Of a DNA stretch of 44,871 bases, positions 26,260 through 35,727 are shown one piece after another; the first letter of the stretch is position 1, and every line of letters begins with the position of its first letter. A model generated the notes under the pieces. It was not told where the DNA came from. It did not search any database and worked only from the letters and a program-made list of their open reading frames with translations. Position numbers and translations under genes: made by a program. Where the stretch lies: NCBI GenBank assembly GCA_017623055.1, contig JAGAPX010000010.1:1-44871 (forward strand), in the 5' to 3' direction. The stretch is from Phascolarctobacterium sp. Its GTDB lineage: Bacteria > Bacillota > Negativicutes > Acidaminococcales > Acidaminococcaceae.

Positions 26260-27369
26260 TTAGAATACTACACGCACAGGAGTAACGATGTAAGTGTAAC
26301 CTTCTTCTTCAGTAGATTTAACACAAACAGGGCTCAAAGCAGTATTCATGGAGAAAACTGCTTCTTCAGATTCAAGGTTTTTCAAAATATCAAGAATGTA
26401 TCTGGAATTGAAAGCAACATTTAATTGAGCGCCTTCAGTTACGCAGCCAATTACTTCACGACCAGTACCAACATCAGGACTACTGGAAGTAATGGTAAGT
26501 TCATTGCTATCTACACACATTTTAATGATGCTGTATTCGCCTTCAGTTGCAAAAAGAGCAACACGTTCTACTGCGCCAGCCATTTCTTTAATGTTAACGG
26601 TAGTTTTGATGGCAAATTGAGGAGGAATAACCTTGCGATAATCAGGGAACTTGCCTTCAATCAAGCGAGAAACAATAATAACATTGTCAATAACAATCAT
26701 GATTTGGTTATTAAGCAAGGAAATTTGCACTTCTTGAGGCACTTCGCTAGTTAAATTACGAGAGATTTCGCTCAAAACTTTAGCAGGAATAATCATACTC
26801 ATAGGTTCAGCAGCTTCTAAATTCATAGATTTAATTGCCAAACGATGGGTATTGGTACCTACAAAAGTGATTTGTCCATCTTGGATTTCCACAAGAATAC
26901 CGGTAAAGAGAGGTCTTGCTTCGTCAGTAGAGCAGGAGAAAATAGTTTTCTTGATCAGCTCTTTAATTTTTTCATCTTCAATGGAGATGGTTTTATCAGC
27001 ATTGAATTCAGGGAATTTAGGATAATCATCTTCATTCATCAACAAAAGTTGGAATTCAGATTTGCCAGATTCAACTTTAATAGTTTTATTGGAAGTATTT
27101 TTAGTAATGGTAATGGTTTCGCCAGGAAGCTTACGGATAAGTTCAGCAAAATGTTTTGCAGAAACTACAATTTCACCAGCTTCAGCAATTTCAGCGTCAA
27201 TGGTGCAGGAAATTGCCATATTCAAATCCATGGCGATGATTTCTAATTTATCTCCATTAGTTTTAAAATGAATGCCGGAAAAAATAGGAGTACTGGGTTT
27301 GGAAATAATTGCTCTTTGAACAGTTTGGATTGCTTTATTCAGGTTACTTGTATTACAGGTAAAAATCAT
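26260..27369 (-). CDS. dnaN: DNA polymerase III beta sliding clamp
   Basis: 369 residues comprising three repeated clamp domains, with the conserved GTNTHRLA near residue 175 and the C-terminal PVRVVF end that contributes to the partner-binding pocket. It tethers Pol III and other replication and repair proteins to DNA. The start is preceded by AAGGAGG. The 252-bp gap to dnaA holds the origin elements. Confidence 0.98.
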   Translation of the reverse strand: MIFTCNTSNLNKAIQTVQRAIISKPSTPIFSGIHFKTNGDKLEIIAMDLNMAISCTIDAEIAEAGEIVVSAKHFAELIRKLPGETITITKNTSNKTIKVESGKSEFQLLLMNEDDYPKFPEFNADKTISIEDEKIKELIKKTIFSCSTDEARPLFTGILVEIQDGQITFVGTNTHRLAIKSMNLEAAEPMSMIIPAKVLSEISRNLTSEVPQEVQISLLNNQIMIVIDNVIIVSRLIEGKFPDYRKVIPPQFAIKTTVNIKEMAGAVERVALFATEGEYSIIKMCVDSNELTITSSSPDVGTGREVIGCVTEGAQLNVAFNSRYILDILKNLESEEAVFSMNTALSPVCVKSTEEEGYTYIVTPVRVVF

Positions 27370-27387
27370 TTTTACACAGACCTCCTT

Positions 27388-27621
27388 AAGAATTTACTAT
27401 TATATTATTTATAAAAAGATAGTCGTAATAGTAGTAATGCTTGTTGATAATGTGGAAAATTGCTTTAAGGCAAGATGGAGTAAGGGTTTTACTCTGTAGA
27501 TAAGCATGTTGATAAGCTGAAAATTTTATGCACATTATCTACAAGCCAAAAATCTATTAACTTTTTTAAAAAGTTATACACAATTTTTTTAATAGTTATC
27601 AACAGTTTTTGTGGATAACTT
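27388..27621. other. Replication origin region in the dnaA-dnaN spacer
   Basis: DnaA boxes or one-mismatch variants lie at 27442-27450, 27495-27503, 27507-27515, 27535-27543, 27574-27582, 27596-27604 and 27610-27618; the last is the perfect TGTGGATAA. Beside the box nearest dnaN is a run of triplets TAG-TCG-TAA-TAG-TAG-TAA (27420-27437), resembling a DnaA-trio, and next to it the AT-only stretch around 27388-27419. The order dnaN, AT-rich element, trio, DnaA boxes, dnaA resembles the unwinding module of Bacillus oriC. Assignment is from motifs only. Confidence 0.85.
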
Positions 27622-28992
27622 TTATTGTTTCAGTAAATCTTTTAACGCGTTCAAATCATTTTGCAATTTGCTATCGATTTTACTCTTATTGCTAATCTTT
27701 TCGTAAGCGTGGATTACAGTAGTGTGATCCCTGCCTCCAAAAAGTTCGCCAATGCGGGGATAGGACATATCTGCCAGCTCACGGCACAGATACATGGCAA
27801 TTTGGCGGGGGTAGGCAATATTTTGAGTACGTTTTTTATTGAAGAGTTCATCAACTTTAATGTGATAATGTTCTGCAACGGCTTGGGTGATACTTTCGAA
27901 GGTAATTTGTTTTACTTGTACAACATTACCCATATCGTCCAATATTTTTTTAGTGATATCCAAGGTTACAGGAACATTCATTAAGGAAGAATAAGCAACA
28001 ACTTTAGTATAAACGCCTTCAATTTCACGAATATTGCTGGTAATGCTGGTTGCCAGTAAGGTTAAAACTTCGTTGGGAAGTTCAATTTTATCGTTGACAG
28101 CCTTTTGTCTTAAAATTGCCATACGCGTTTCTAAATCAGGAGGTTGAATATCAGCAATCAAACCGGATTCAAAACGGCTACGCATTCTATCTTCCAAGGT
28201 TTCGATTTCCTTGGGTAATCTATCGCTGGAAATAATGATTTGTTTATTAGAATCACGTAAATCATTAAAGGTATGGAAGAATTCTACCTGGGTTTGTTCC
28301 TTACCCTTTAGGAATTGAATGTCGTCGATGATGAGGCAGTCAATATTACGATATTTTCTGCGGAATGCTTCTGTATTTTTATTGTAGATAGAATTAATGA
28401 TTTCGTTGGTGAAGTTCTCGCTGGAAATGTAGAGAACTTTCATGGTAGGGTCATTTTGTTTAATGCGGTTACCAATTGCGTGCATTAAGTGGGTTTTGCC
28501 CAAACCTACACCACCGTATAAAAAGAGGGGGTTGTAAGTAGAGGCAGGGTTATTGGCAACTGCAAGAGCTGCTGCATAAGCAAAGCGGTTAGAATTACCC
28601 ATGACGTAATTTTCAAAAACATACTTGGGATTCAAATTGCTTTCGTCAATTTCATCTTCTCTTTCTGCTTTAAAGAGAGGTCGCATAGGTTCTTCTGCAG
28701 GTTTAATTTCCGGTATGATTTGTTTGCCTTCAGATTCTTCTATGGTATCTATAATTAAGGTAATATTTTTTTCCATGATGGAAGAAAGAATGCTTTCAAT
28801 GGTCTTAGCATATTTTTCTTCGATGACTTTTTTGAAAAAATTATTTTGGACAGCTACCTTATAATATGTGTCCGTTACTTCTAAGGGCATAATAGGATTA
28901 ATCCATACGTCAAATACTTTTTCACTAACTGATTCTTTGAATTTGTCCGTGAATTTAATCCAGATTTCAGCTAAATCGTAGGTGCTCATCAT
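27622..28992 (-). CDS. dnaA: Chromosomal replication initiator protein DnaA
   Basis: 456 residues: N-terminal DnaB-interacting domain I, an acidic linker (about 85-120), AAA+ domain III with Walker A GGVGLGKT (160-167) and Walker B CLIIDDIQFL, and the domain IV signature GGRDHTTVIHAYEKI that binds DnaA boxes. Two adjacent ATGs begin the frame; the site is AGGAAAAA. It is transcribed away from rpmH and flanked by DnaA boxes on both sides, implying autoregulation. Confidence 0.98.
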   Translation of the reverse strand: MMSTYDLAEIWIKFTDKFKESVSEKVFDVWINPIMPLEVTDTYYKVAVQNNFFKKVIEEKYAKTIESILSSIMEKNITLIIDTIEESEGKQIIPEIKPAEEPMRPLFKAEREDEIDESNLNPKYVFENYVMGNSNRFAYAAALAVANNPASTYNPLFLYGGVGLGKTHLMHAIGNRIKQNDPTMKVLYISSENFTNEIINSIYNKNTEAFRRKYRNIDCLIIDDIQFLKGKEQTQVEFFHTFNDLRDSNKQIIISSDRLPKEIETLEDRMRSRFESGLIADIQPPDLETRMAILRQKAVNDKIELPNEVLTLLATSITSNIREIEGVYTKVVAYSSLMNVPVTLDITKKILDDMGNVVQVKQITFESITQAVAEHYHIKVDELFNKKRTQNIAYPRQIAMYLCRELADMSYPRIGELFGGRDHTTVIHAYEKISNKSKIDSKLQNDLNALKDLLKQ

Positions 28993-29024
28993 ATTTTTCC
29001 TTTCCTAAATTTAAAATAAAAAAC

Positions 29025-29068
29025 CGGCAGTTTCATGCAAGCGATTTATAAGAAAAATTGCACTGCCG
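29025..29068 (-). promoter_or_regulatory. Inverted repeat in the dnaA leader
   Basis: CGGCAGT (29025-29031) and ACTGCCG (29062-29068) form the arms of a hairpin in the dnaA leader, enclosing a minus-strand TTATAAAT that could be a -10. Its role in dnaA control is unproven. Confidence 0.35.
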
Positions 29069-29126
29069 CGATAGTGTTTTTGTAATTTATTTTTAAAGAA
29101 ATTCTGCCATCTTTATTTTATCAGAC

Positions 29127-29135
29127 TGTGGATAA
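29127..29135. promoter_or_regulatory. DnaA box upstream of dnaA
   Basis: A perfect TGTGGATAA in the dnaA-rpmH intergenic region, 135 bp upstream of dnaA. Together with the dnaA-dnaN cluster it suggests a bipartite origin and DnaA autoregulation. Confidence 0.75.
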
Positions 29136-29235
29136 CTTCGCAAATCCTTGGTAAATTTTTTTACCGTTAAGTATTTGATTGTTTGTTTTTGAGATTTTTT
29201 TGGCTTAAATACGTGGTTTTTGGGATGTTTTCTAC

Positions 29236-29264
29236 TTGACGAAGAAAATATTTTCAAATATAAT
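29236..29264 (+). promoter_or_regulatory. rpmH promoter
   Basis: TTGACG (29236-29241) and a perfect TATAAT (29259-29264) with a 17-bp spacer, 82 bp upstream of rpmH. Confidence 0.85.
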
Positions 29265-29346
29265 ATCTTAGTAATACATTTACAGCTATCAATTCATTAA
29301 ACATAGAATTTGATAAAAATTCTGGTGGATAAGGAGGGAATACTTA

Positions 29347-29481
29347 ATGAAACGTACTTTTCAACCTAACAATCTTAGAAGAAAAAGAACCCATGGTTTC
29401 AGAGAAAGAATGAAAACTTTGGGCGGTCGTCAAGTTCTCAAAAGAAGACGTGCTAGAGGCAGAAAGAAATTGTCTGCATAA
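29347..29481 (+). CDS. rpmH: 50S ribosomal protein L34
   Basis: A 44-residue, highly basic protein beginning [18 protein letters not shown] and ending [12 protein letters not shown], the exact L34 pattern and length. The start has AAGGAGGG upstream. It opens the plus-strand rpmH-rnpA-yidD-yidC-jag block divergent from dnaA. Confidence 0.98.
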   Translation: MKRTFQPNNLRRKRTHGFRERMKTLGGRQVLKRRRARGRKKLSA

Positions 29482-29487
29482 CATTAT

Positions 29488-29517
29488 AAAATAGGTCACG
29501 CAAGTGACCTATTTTTT
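29488..29517 (+). terminator. Hairpin between rpmH and rnpA
   Basis: AAAATAGGTCAC (29488-29499) pairs perfectly with GTGACCTATTTT (29504-29515) around a GCAA tetraloop, followed by TT. It probably partially terminates transcription, so that the ribosomal protein message exceeds rnpA. Confidence 0.8.
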
Positions 29518-29538
29518 CCATGCGCAGGTGCACAGTTG

Positions 29539-29898
29539 ATGCAGAAAAAACATTTTTCATTCAAAAAGATTAATCGTTTAAAATCCAAAAAAAGTTTTCA
29601 AGTTGTGTACAATAAGGGACGCTCCGTTGTAGATGGCATGTCCGTTTTTTACATTTTGCCTGAGCAGGCAGAAGATGTAAAAATTGGTATGGCTGTTGGT
29701 AAAAAATTGGGTTGTGCCGTTGTGCGTAACAAAATGAAGCGTCTTATGCGTGAAGTTTTTAGAATGCATAAGATGAGGCTTAAAAAAGGATATCATATTG
29801 TTTGGGTGGCCCGCCGCAAATTGGCGAAGGCTGATTTAAAGACTTATGAGCGTGTTTTTTTAAGACTTGCTAAGAGAGCAGCACTGTTACAAGAGTAA
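29539..29898 (+). CDS. rnpA: Ribonuclease P protein component
   Basis: About 119 residues with the RnpA signature [13 protein letters not shown] preceded by [12 protein letters not shown]; it binds the RNase P RNA and helps recognise pre-tRNA leaders. The start could be the TTG at 29536 or the ATG at 29539; the ATG is preferred (AGGTG 9 bp upstream). The order rpmH-rnpA-yidD-yidC is canonical. Confidence 0.96.
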   Translation: MQKKHFSFKKINRLKSKKSFQVVYNKGRSVVDGMSVFYILPEQAEDVKIGMAVGKKLGCAVVRNKMKRLMREVFRMHKMRLKKGYHIVWVARRKLAKADLKTYERVFLRLAKRAALLQE

Positions 29899-29911
29899 GG
29901 ATGTAAATAAA

Positions 29912-30121
29912 ATGGCAAAAATTCTGATTATGTTCGTCAGATTTTATCAGTTGTTTATTTCACCGATGTTTGGTCCAAGCTGTAGATTTTATCCTACTTG
30001 TTCTGCCTATGCCATTGAAGCATTACAAAAGAAGGGTGCTTTGAAAGGTTCCTGGCTTACAATTAAACGCTTGCTAAAATGTCATCCTTTTCATCCCGGT
30101 GGCTATGATCCTGTTGAGTAA
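29912..30121 (+). CDS. yidD: Membrane protein insertion efficiency factor YidD
   Basis: A 69-residue protein with the YidD hallmarks: [27 protein letters not shown] and [12 protein letters not shown], cysteine-rich and with an amphipathic N-terminus. It assists YidC-dependent insertion. The start at 29912 gives the conserved N-terminus and is preceded by AAGGA; the frame is open upstream through rnpA but that extension is not conserved. Confidence 0.95.
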   Translation: MAKILIMFVRFYQLFISPMFGPSCRFYPTCSAYAIEALQKKGALKGSWLTIKRLLKCHPFHPGGYDPVE

Positions 30122-30177
30122 GATAGGTTAATAAATCATAAAAGACAATTACATTATTTCTAAGGAGTAGTGATATT

Positions 30178-30810
30178 TTGGACTTCCTCAGCGATCTCGT
30201 TCAACAAGCGCTTACTTTCTTGTATGGCGTTACTGAAACTTTGGGTATGCCCAGCTACGGTTTGGCAATTATTTTGATGACCGTTATTATCAAAATTGCG
30301 TTATACCCTCTTACTAAAAAACAAATCGAATCCATGAAGGCTATGAATAAAATTCAGCCGAAGATGAAAGAAATCCAAGCTAAGTACAAAGACGACAAAC
30401 AACGCTTGAACTTAGAATTGGCTAATCTTTATAAAACTGAAGGCGTTAACCCTCTTTCCGGTTGCCTGCCTTTGATTGTGCAAATGCCGATTATGATTGG
30501 TATTTTCTACGGCATCCGTGATTTCCAATATGTTGGTCCTTCCAACTTCCTGTGGATGGAAAGCATTTCCAATCCGGATCCCTGGTACATTCTGCCGATT
30601 CTTTCTGCAGTAACTACCTTTATTCAATCCAAACAAACCATGCCTGAAGGTGGCGGTGCTCAAGGTAAAATGATGCTTTACTTCATGCCCTTGTTTATTG
30701 GTTACATCAGCTTCACTTTCCCCGCTGGTCTTGTTATTTACTGGGTTGTAATGAACATTATGCAAATTGGTCAGCAAGCTATGATGAACAAAGCTGCTGC
30801 ATCTAAATAA
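30178..30810 (+). CDS. yidC: Membrane protein insertase YidC/Oxa1
   Basis: A 210-residue short YidC of the Gram-positive type: an N-terminal membrane helix, the charged hairpin MKAMNKIQPKMKEIQAKYKDDKQRLN, then helices including GCLPLIVQMPIMIGIFYGI and PAGLVIYWVVMNIMQIGQQ. It lacks the large periplasmic domain of proteobacterial YidC. The start is a TTG with AAGGAG about 10 bp upstream; no closer ATG fits. Confidence 0.93.
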   Translation: MDFLSDLVQQALTFLYGVTETLGMPSYGLAIILMTVIIKIALYPLTKKQIESMKAMNKIQPKMKEIQAKYKDDKQRLNLELANLYKTEGVNPLSGCLPLIVQMPIMIGIFYGIRDFQYVGPSNFLWMESISNPDPWYILPILSAVTTFIQSKQTMPEGGGAQGKMMLYFMPLFIGYISFTFPAGLVIYWVVMNIMQIGQQAMMNKAAASK

Positions 30811-30830
30811 GAATATTAGGAGTTGTTAAG

Positions 30831-31601
30831 ATGGCTTTTGTTGAAATGACTGCTAAAACTGTCGATGAAGCCGTTGCCAAAGCTCTTAAAGAATTAAATA
30901 TTACTGCTGAAGAAGCTGTAGTTGAAGTTCTGGAAGAAGGCAAAAAAGGTTTTCTTGGCATGTTCAGCAAAGATGCTAAAGTTCGTGTTACTGCTAAAGA
31001 AGTTGCTGCTCCCGTAGTTGAAGAAATTATTGTGGAAGAAGTAAAAGTTGAAGTAGAAACCGAAGTTGAAGAAACTGTTAAAGAAGAAGCTCCTGCTGCT
31101 ACCGAAGAACGTGCAGCTCGTGAGCCGAAAAAATTTGTTGTAAATGACGAAGCTGTTGCTAAAGCAAGAGAGTTCCTGCAAAAAGTATTCAACGCAATGA
31201 AAATTGAAGTTGTTATGGAAAAATTCGTTAACAAAAACGATGGCACCGTAACCTTTAAACTTCATGGCGCTGATATGGGCATCTTGATTGGCAAACACGG
31301 TCAAACCTTGGATTCCCTCCAATATTTGACCAACCTGGTTGCTAACAAAAACAGTGCAGAACGTGTACGTGTAATCATCGACGTTGAAGATTATCGTGAC
31401 CGTCGCATTGAAACCTTGAACCGCTTGGCTTATCGTTTGGCTGACAAAGTTAAACGTAGCGGTGAACGCGTTGCATTGGAACCCATGAATCCACATGAAC
31501 GCAAAATCATTCACATGGCATTGCAAAATGACCGCCGTGTTACTACCTTGAGCGAAGGTGACGAACCGTACCGCCATGTAGTTATCGAATTGAAAAAATA
31601 A
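30831..31601 (+). CDS. jag: RNA-binding protein Jag/KhpB
   Basis: 256 residues: a Jag-N domain (residues 1-50, GKKGFLGMFSKDAKVRV), a Glu/Val/Ala-rich acidic linker (about 55-100), a KH domain with GILIGKHGQTLDSLQYL, and a C-terminal R3H domain (LEPMNPHERKIIHMAL). It partners KhpA in RNA binding in other Firmicutes. It is the usual gene after yidC; a terminator follows, after which mnmE has its own promoter region. Confidence 0.94.
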   Translation: MAFVEMTAKTVDEAVAKALKELNITAEEAVVEVLEEGKKGFLGMFSKDAKVRVTAKEVAAPVVEEIIVEEVKVEVETEVEETVKEEAPAATEERAAREPKKFVVNDEAVAKAREFLQKVFNAMKIEVVMEKFVNKNDGTVTFKLHGADMGILIGKHGQTLDSLQYLTNLVANKNSAERVRVIIDVEDYRDRRIETLNRLAYRLADKVKRSGERVALEPMNPHERKIIHMALQNDRRVTTLSEGDEPYRHVVIELKK

Positions 31602-31606
31602 TTTCT

Positions 31607-31640
31607 AAAACCCGGTAAATTTTTATCGGGTTTTATTTTT
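31607..31640 (+). terminator. Terminator after jag
   Basis: AAAACCCG (31607-31614) pairs with CGGGTTTT (31627-31634), followed by ATTTTT. A TATAAT at 31669-31674 downstream may be the -10 for mnmE. Confidence 0.8.
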
Positions 31641-31718
31641 TTAATATACAAGAACGTGAAGAATATCGTATAATATTAAGATAGAGTAATTATGTAAATT
31701 TTTAGGGAGGAAGTATAA

Positions 31719-33095
31719 ATGCAAGAAGAAACTATCAGTGCTGTCATCACTGCCTTAGGTGAGGGCGCAGTTGGTATTGTGCGTATTAGTGGCGAAAATG
31801 CTTTAGCTGTTGGCGAGAAAATGTTTCGTGCGGCAAGTGGCAAAAAGTTAGTAGAATATGCACCTAATACTTTAGTTTATGGTCACGTATATGAAGAAGA
31901 TAGTTTGATAGATGAAGTCTTAGCAGTTTATATGAAGGCTCCTCGTTCCTATACTGCTGAAGACGTTGTGGAAATTCAATGCCATGGTGGCGTGCAATCC
32001 TTAAAGAAAATCTTGGAGCTTAGCTATAAGGAAGGTGCTCGTCCTGCTGAACCGGGCGAATTTACTAAGCGTGCCTTTTTAAACGGACGTATTGATTTGA
32101 CACAGGCAGAAGCTGTTATGGATATTATTAAATCTCGTAGCGAAGCTTCCTTGAAATTGGCAGTACGTCAGCAAAACGGACAGCTTGCCAAAGCATTGCG
32201 CAGCTTGCGTACAGATTTAGTAGATATCATTGTAAATTTAGAAGCAGTTATAGATTATCCGGAAGAAGATATTGAAGACGTAACCTTTGGCAAGGTACAA
32301 GAAAGTATTTCTACTTCCTGCGAAAAAATAGAAAACCTTTTGGCGCACGCCCACACAGGTAAAATTTTACGTGAAGGCTTGCGTACTGCCATTGTTGGTC
32401 GTCCCAATGTTGGTAAATCCAGCTTGCTCAATGCTTTATTAAAAGAAGATAGAGCAATCGTTTCTGAATACGCAGGCACAACCCGTGACGTTATCGAAGA
32501 ACAACTGCTTTTAGATGGTGTTCCTCTCGTTTTGGCAGATACTGCAGGTATTCGCCAGACCGACGATTTTGTAGAAGCCATTGGCGTAGAAAGAAGTAAA
32601 CAGCATTTGCAAGATGCAGAGCTGGTAATCTGTGTTGTAGATGGTAGCGTATCCTTAACTCCGGAAGATGAGGACATCTTAGAGGCGGCGCAGGCGAAAC
32701 CCTTTGTTATTATCGTCAACAAAAGTGATAAGGATATTAACGACAACTTCCTTGCTTTGCAGGAACGCTTTGGTAAGGAGCAAGTCATGGCGCTTTCTGC
32801 CAAAACTACCCAAGGCATTGACGAATTCACTGCTTGGCTGAAAAACTTTGTTTATGGTAGTGAAGGTGCGTTGAGCGACGGTGTTTACGTACAAAACGCT
32901 CGTCACGAGCAATTATTGCGTGAAGCCTTAGGTTTCCTTGAAGATGCAGGTAACGCAGCAGAAAATATGCTGCCCTACGACTGTATTGTTATAGATGTGC
33001 GCAACGCTATTGATTTATTAGGTGAAATTACAGGCGATACGGTGCAGGACGAAATTATTAACCAAATCTTCTCCCGCTTCTGTATTGGTAAATAA
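31719..33095 (+). CDS. mnmE: tRNA uridine-5-carboxymethylaminomethyl modification GTPase
   Basis: 458 residues: an N-terminal folate-binding domain, a helical domain, an inserted Ras-like G domain (G1 GRPNVGKSS about 226-234, G3 DTAG, G4 NKSD), and the invariant C-terminal CIGK with catalytic Cys. It acts with MnmG to modify wobble U34 of several tRNAs. GGAGG precedes the ATG. It heads the mnmE-mnmG-rsmG-noc operon. Confidence 0.97.
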   Translation: MQEETISAVITALGEGAVGIVRISGENALAVGEKMFRAASGKKLVEYAPNTLVYGHVYEEDSLIDEVLAVYMKAPRSYTAEDVVEIQCHGGVQSLKKILELSYKEGARPAEPGEFTKRAFLNGRIDLTQAEAVMDIIKSRSEASLKLAVRQQNGQLAKALRSLRTDLVDIIVNLEAVIDYPEEDIEDVTFGKVQESISTSCEKIENLLAHAHTGKILREGLRTAIVGRPNVGKSSLLNALLKEDRAIVSEYAGTTRDVIEEQLLLDGVPLVLADTAGIRQTDDFVEAIGVERSKQHLQDAELVICVVDGSVSLTPEDEDILEAAQAKPFVIIVNKSDKDINDNFLALQERFGKEQVMALSAKTTQGIDEFTAWLKNFVYGSEGALSDGVYVQNARHEQLLREALGFLEDAGNAAENMLPYDCIVIDVRNAIDLLGEITGDTVQDEIINQIFSRFCIGK

Positions 33096-33115
33096 ATTTT
33101 TAGGACTGAGAAATT

Positions 33116-34996
33116 ATGGGATTTATTACTGACAAATTTGATGTAATCGTAGTAGGTGCTGGTCACGCAGGTGTTGAAGCTGCTTTAGCAGCTGCTCGTA
33201 TGGGCGGTAAAACTCTTTTGGCAACCCTGTCCTTGGATAATGTGGCGCTGATGCCCTGTAATCCGAGTATTGGTGGTCCGGCGAAAGGTCATCTTGTACG
33301 TGAGATTGATGCTTTGGGTGGACAAATGGGCTTGGCTGCGGATAAGGCTTGCATTCAAATGCGCCTTTTGAATACCGGTAAAGGTTATGCAGTACACGCA
33401 CTGCGCGCTCAAGAGGACAAGCCTTACTATACAATGATAATGAAGGAATTTATCGAAAAGCAGCCTAATTTGGAATTAAAACAGCTGATGATTGATAAAC
33501 TTCTTGTAGAAAATGGTCAAGTTGTAGGCGTGGAAGCTGAAACTGGCGAAATCTTTGAAGCTAAGTGCGTAATTTTGGCGACTGGTACTTATCTGCGTGG
33601 TCGTATTGTTTACGGACAAGTAAATTACGAGTGCGGACCTAACGGTTTGCGTAGCGCTAACAAGCTTTCCGGTTCCTTGCTGGAGCATGGCGTAGAGCTG
33701 ATGCGTTTTAAAACCGGTACTCCTGCACGCTTAGACGCACGTAGCCTTGACTACAGCAAAATGGAAATTCAAGCTGGCGATGATATTTGTCGTAACTTTT
33801 CCTTTATCAGCGATATTAAGACTAGGGAACAAATTCCCTGCTGGCTAACATATACTAATGCGGATACTCACAAGATTATTCGCGACAACTTGCATCTTTC
33901 CGGCATGTTCAATGGTTTAGTAGAGGGCGTTGGCCCCCGTTACTGTCCCTCCATTGAATCCAAACTGGTGCGTTTCGCTGAAAAAGAGCGTCACCAACTG
34001 TTCATCGAGCCGGAAGGTAGACGTACTCAAGAAATGTATGTGCAAGGCATGAGCTCTTCCTTGCCTGCCCACGTACAACTGCAATTTATGCGTACCATTC
34101 CCGGTTTAGAAAATTGTAAGATGATGCGTGCAGGCTACGCTATCGACTACGATTGTCTGAACCCCTTGCAATTGAAACCTTCCTTGGAACATAAAGCAAT
34201 CAGTGGTCTTTTCAGTGCTGGTCAAAGTAACGGTACCAGTGGTTACGAAGAAGCTGCTGCCCAAGGTTTGATTGCAGGCACCAACGCCATGAACAAAATT
34301 AACGGACGTGAACCTTTAGTTTTGCGCCGTGATGAGGCATACATTGGCGTACTTATTGATGATCTTGTGACAAAAGGCACCAACGAGCCTTATAGAATGA
34401 TGACTTCTCGTGCGGAATATCGTCTTTTACTGCGCCAAGACAATGCAGATTTACGCTTGACCGAAAAGGGTAGAGCGCTTGGCTTGGTAGATGATTACCG
34501 TTACGGACGATTTACCGAAAAACGTACTGCTTTAGAGCGCACTTTGGCACAGCTTAGCGGTATTAGCATTTCTCCTAACGAAGAAAGCAATGCTAAACTG
34601 GTGGCAATGGGTACTGTTCCTTTAAGAAGTGGCAGTAATTTGCTGGAGCTTTTGCGCCGTAAAGAAATTACCTACGCAAAACTGCAGGAAGCTTTTGACC
34701 TACCTGTTTTAAACGAACAAGTTGCAGAGCAAGTAGAAATTCACGCTAAATATGAAGGCTACATTGCAAAGCAACGCCAAGAAGTAGAACGTGCACTGAA
34801 GCTGGAAAATAAAAAAATTCCCCAAGACATTGATTATAGAGCCATTAAAGAGCTTTCTTCCGAAGCAGCAGAAAAGCTGGATAAGGTAAGACCCACTTCC
34901 ATTGGTCAAGCCTCCCGTATCAGCGGTGTTTCTCCTGCTGACGTGAATGTGCTGATGATTGCTTTAGAACTTAAACGCCGAAAGGAGCAAGAATGA
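33116..34996 (+). CDS. mnmG: tRNA uridine modification enzyme, FAD subunit
   Basis: 626 residues with FAD motif [17 protein letters not shown] near the N-terminus and the MnmG signatures [11 protein letters not shown] and [17 protein letters not shown] helical C-terminal domain (about 555-626) contacts MnmE. It lies 20 bp after mnmE and its stop overlaps the rsmG start by 4 bp (ATGA). Confidence 0.97.
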   Translation: MGFITDKFDVIVVGAGHAGVEAALAAARMGGKTLLATLSLDNVALMPCNPSIGGPAKGHLVREIDALGGQMGLAADKACIQMRLLNTGKGYAVHALRAQEDKPYYTMIMKEFIEKQPNLELKQLMIDKLLVENGQVVGVEAETGEIFEAKCVILATGTYLRGRIVYGQVNYECGPNGLRSANKLSGSLLEHGVELMRFKTGTPARLDARSLDYSKMEIQAGDDICRNFSFISDIKTREQIPCWLTYTNADTHKIIRDNLHLSGMFNGLVEGVGPRYCPSIESKLVRFAEKERHQLFIEPEGRRTQEMYVQGMSSSLPAHVQLQFMRTIPGLENCKMMRAGYAIDYDCLNPLQLKPSLEHKAISGLFSAGQSNGTSGYEEAAAQGLIAGTNAMNKINGREPLVLRRDEAYIGVLIDDLVTKGTNEPYRMMTSRAEYRLLLRQDNADLRLTEKGRALGLVDDYRYGRFTEKRTALERTLAQLSGISISPNEESNAKLVAMGTVPLRSGSNLLELLRRKEITYAKLQEAFDLPVLNEQVAEQVEIHAKYEGYIAKQRQEVERALKLENKKIPQDIDYRAIKELSSEAAEKLDKVRPTSIGQASRISGVSPADVNVLMIALELKRRKEQE

Positions 34997-35715
34997 TGAC
35001 CTTTGCAGAAATTTTGGCGGAAAAAGGCAAGGAAGCAGGCTTTGAATTTACAGAGCGTCAGCTGTGGCAATTTACCAGATACTACGAGCTTTTGGTAGAA
35101 ACTAACAAGGTGATGAACCTTACTGCCATCACCGAGCCGGAAGAAGTTGCCGTAAAGCATTTTATCGACAGTCTTTTGGCTTACGACAAAGGTTTTGAAA
35201 ATAAAAGCCTTGCGGACGTGGGAACAGGCGCTGGTTTTCCCGGTGTTCCCTTAAAAATTTATTGCCCCAGCTTGAAAGTAACCCTGATTGATTCCTTAGG
35301 CAAGCGTTTGAAATTTTTAGAACAAGTTATTGCAGAGCTTGGTTTGGAAAATATTTCCTGCCAGCACCTGCGTGCAGAAGACGCTGGTCGCAATAAAGCC
35401 TTTCGTGAAAAGTTTGACCTTGTTACTGCTAGAGCAGTTGCCCGTTTAAGCGTGCTTTCTGAATATTGTCTGCCCCTTGTAAAAAAGGACGGTAACTTCG
35501 TAGCCTTAAAGGGTAGCAAATTTGCCGAAGAAATAGAAGAAGGCAAGGCTGCTCTGAAAATTTTGGGAGGCAAGCTCCTAAGTGCGGAGCCTGTGAAGCT
35601 TCCCGGTTTAGATGATGGACGCGCAATTATTAAAATTGCCAAGATAAAAGCTACTCCTGCCCAATACCCCCGTAAGGCAGGAACTCCGGAAAAACAGCCC
35701 TTGGGCAGCAAATAA
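34993..35715 (+). CDS. rsmG: 16S rRNA (guanine-N7) methyltransferase RsmG
   Basis: 240 residues with the SAM-binding motif [15 protein letters not shown] (about 75-90) and [22 protein letters not shown], the RsmG family signature; it methylates G527 of 16S rRNA. Its start overlaps the mnmG stop, with AAAGGAG upstream. Loss-of-function mutations confer low-level streptomycin resistance in other bacteria; this copy looks intact. Confidence 0.95.
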   Translation: MMTFAEILAEKGKEAGFEFTERQLWQFTRYYELLVETNKVMNLTAITEPEEVAVKHFIDSLLAYDKGFENKSLADVGTGAGFPGVPLKIYCPSLKVTLIDSLGKRLKFLEQVIAELGLENISCQHLRAEDAGRNKAFREKFDLVTARAVARLSVLSEYCLPLVKKDGNFVALKGSKFAEEIEEGKAALKILGGKLLSAEPVKLPGLDDGRAIIKIAKIKATPAQYPRKAGTPEKQPLGSK

Positions 35716-35727
35716 TGGAGGATGTTT

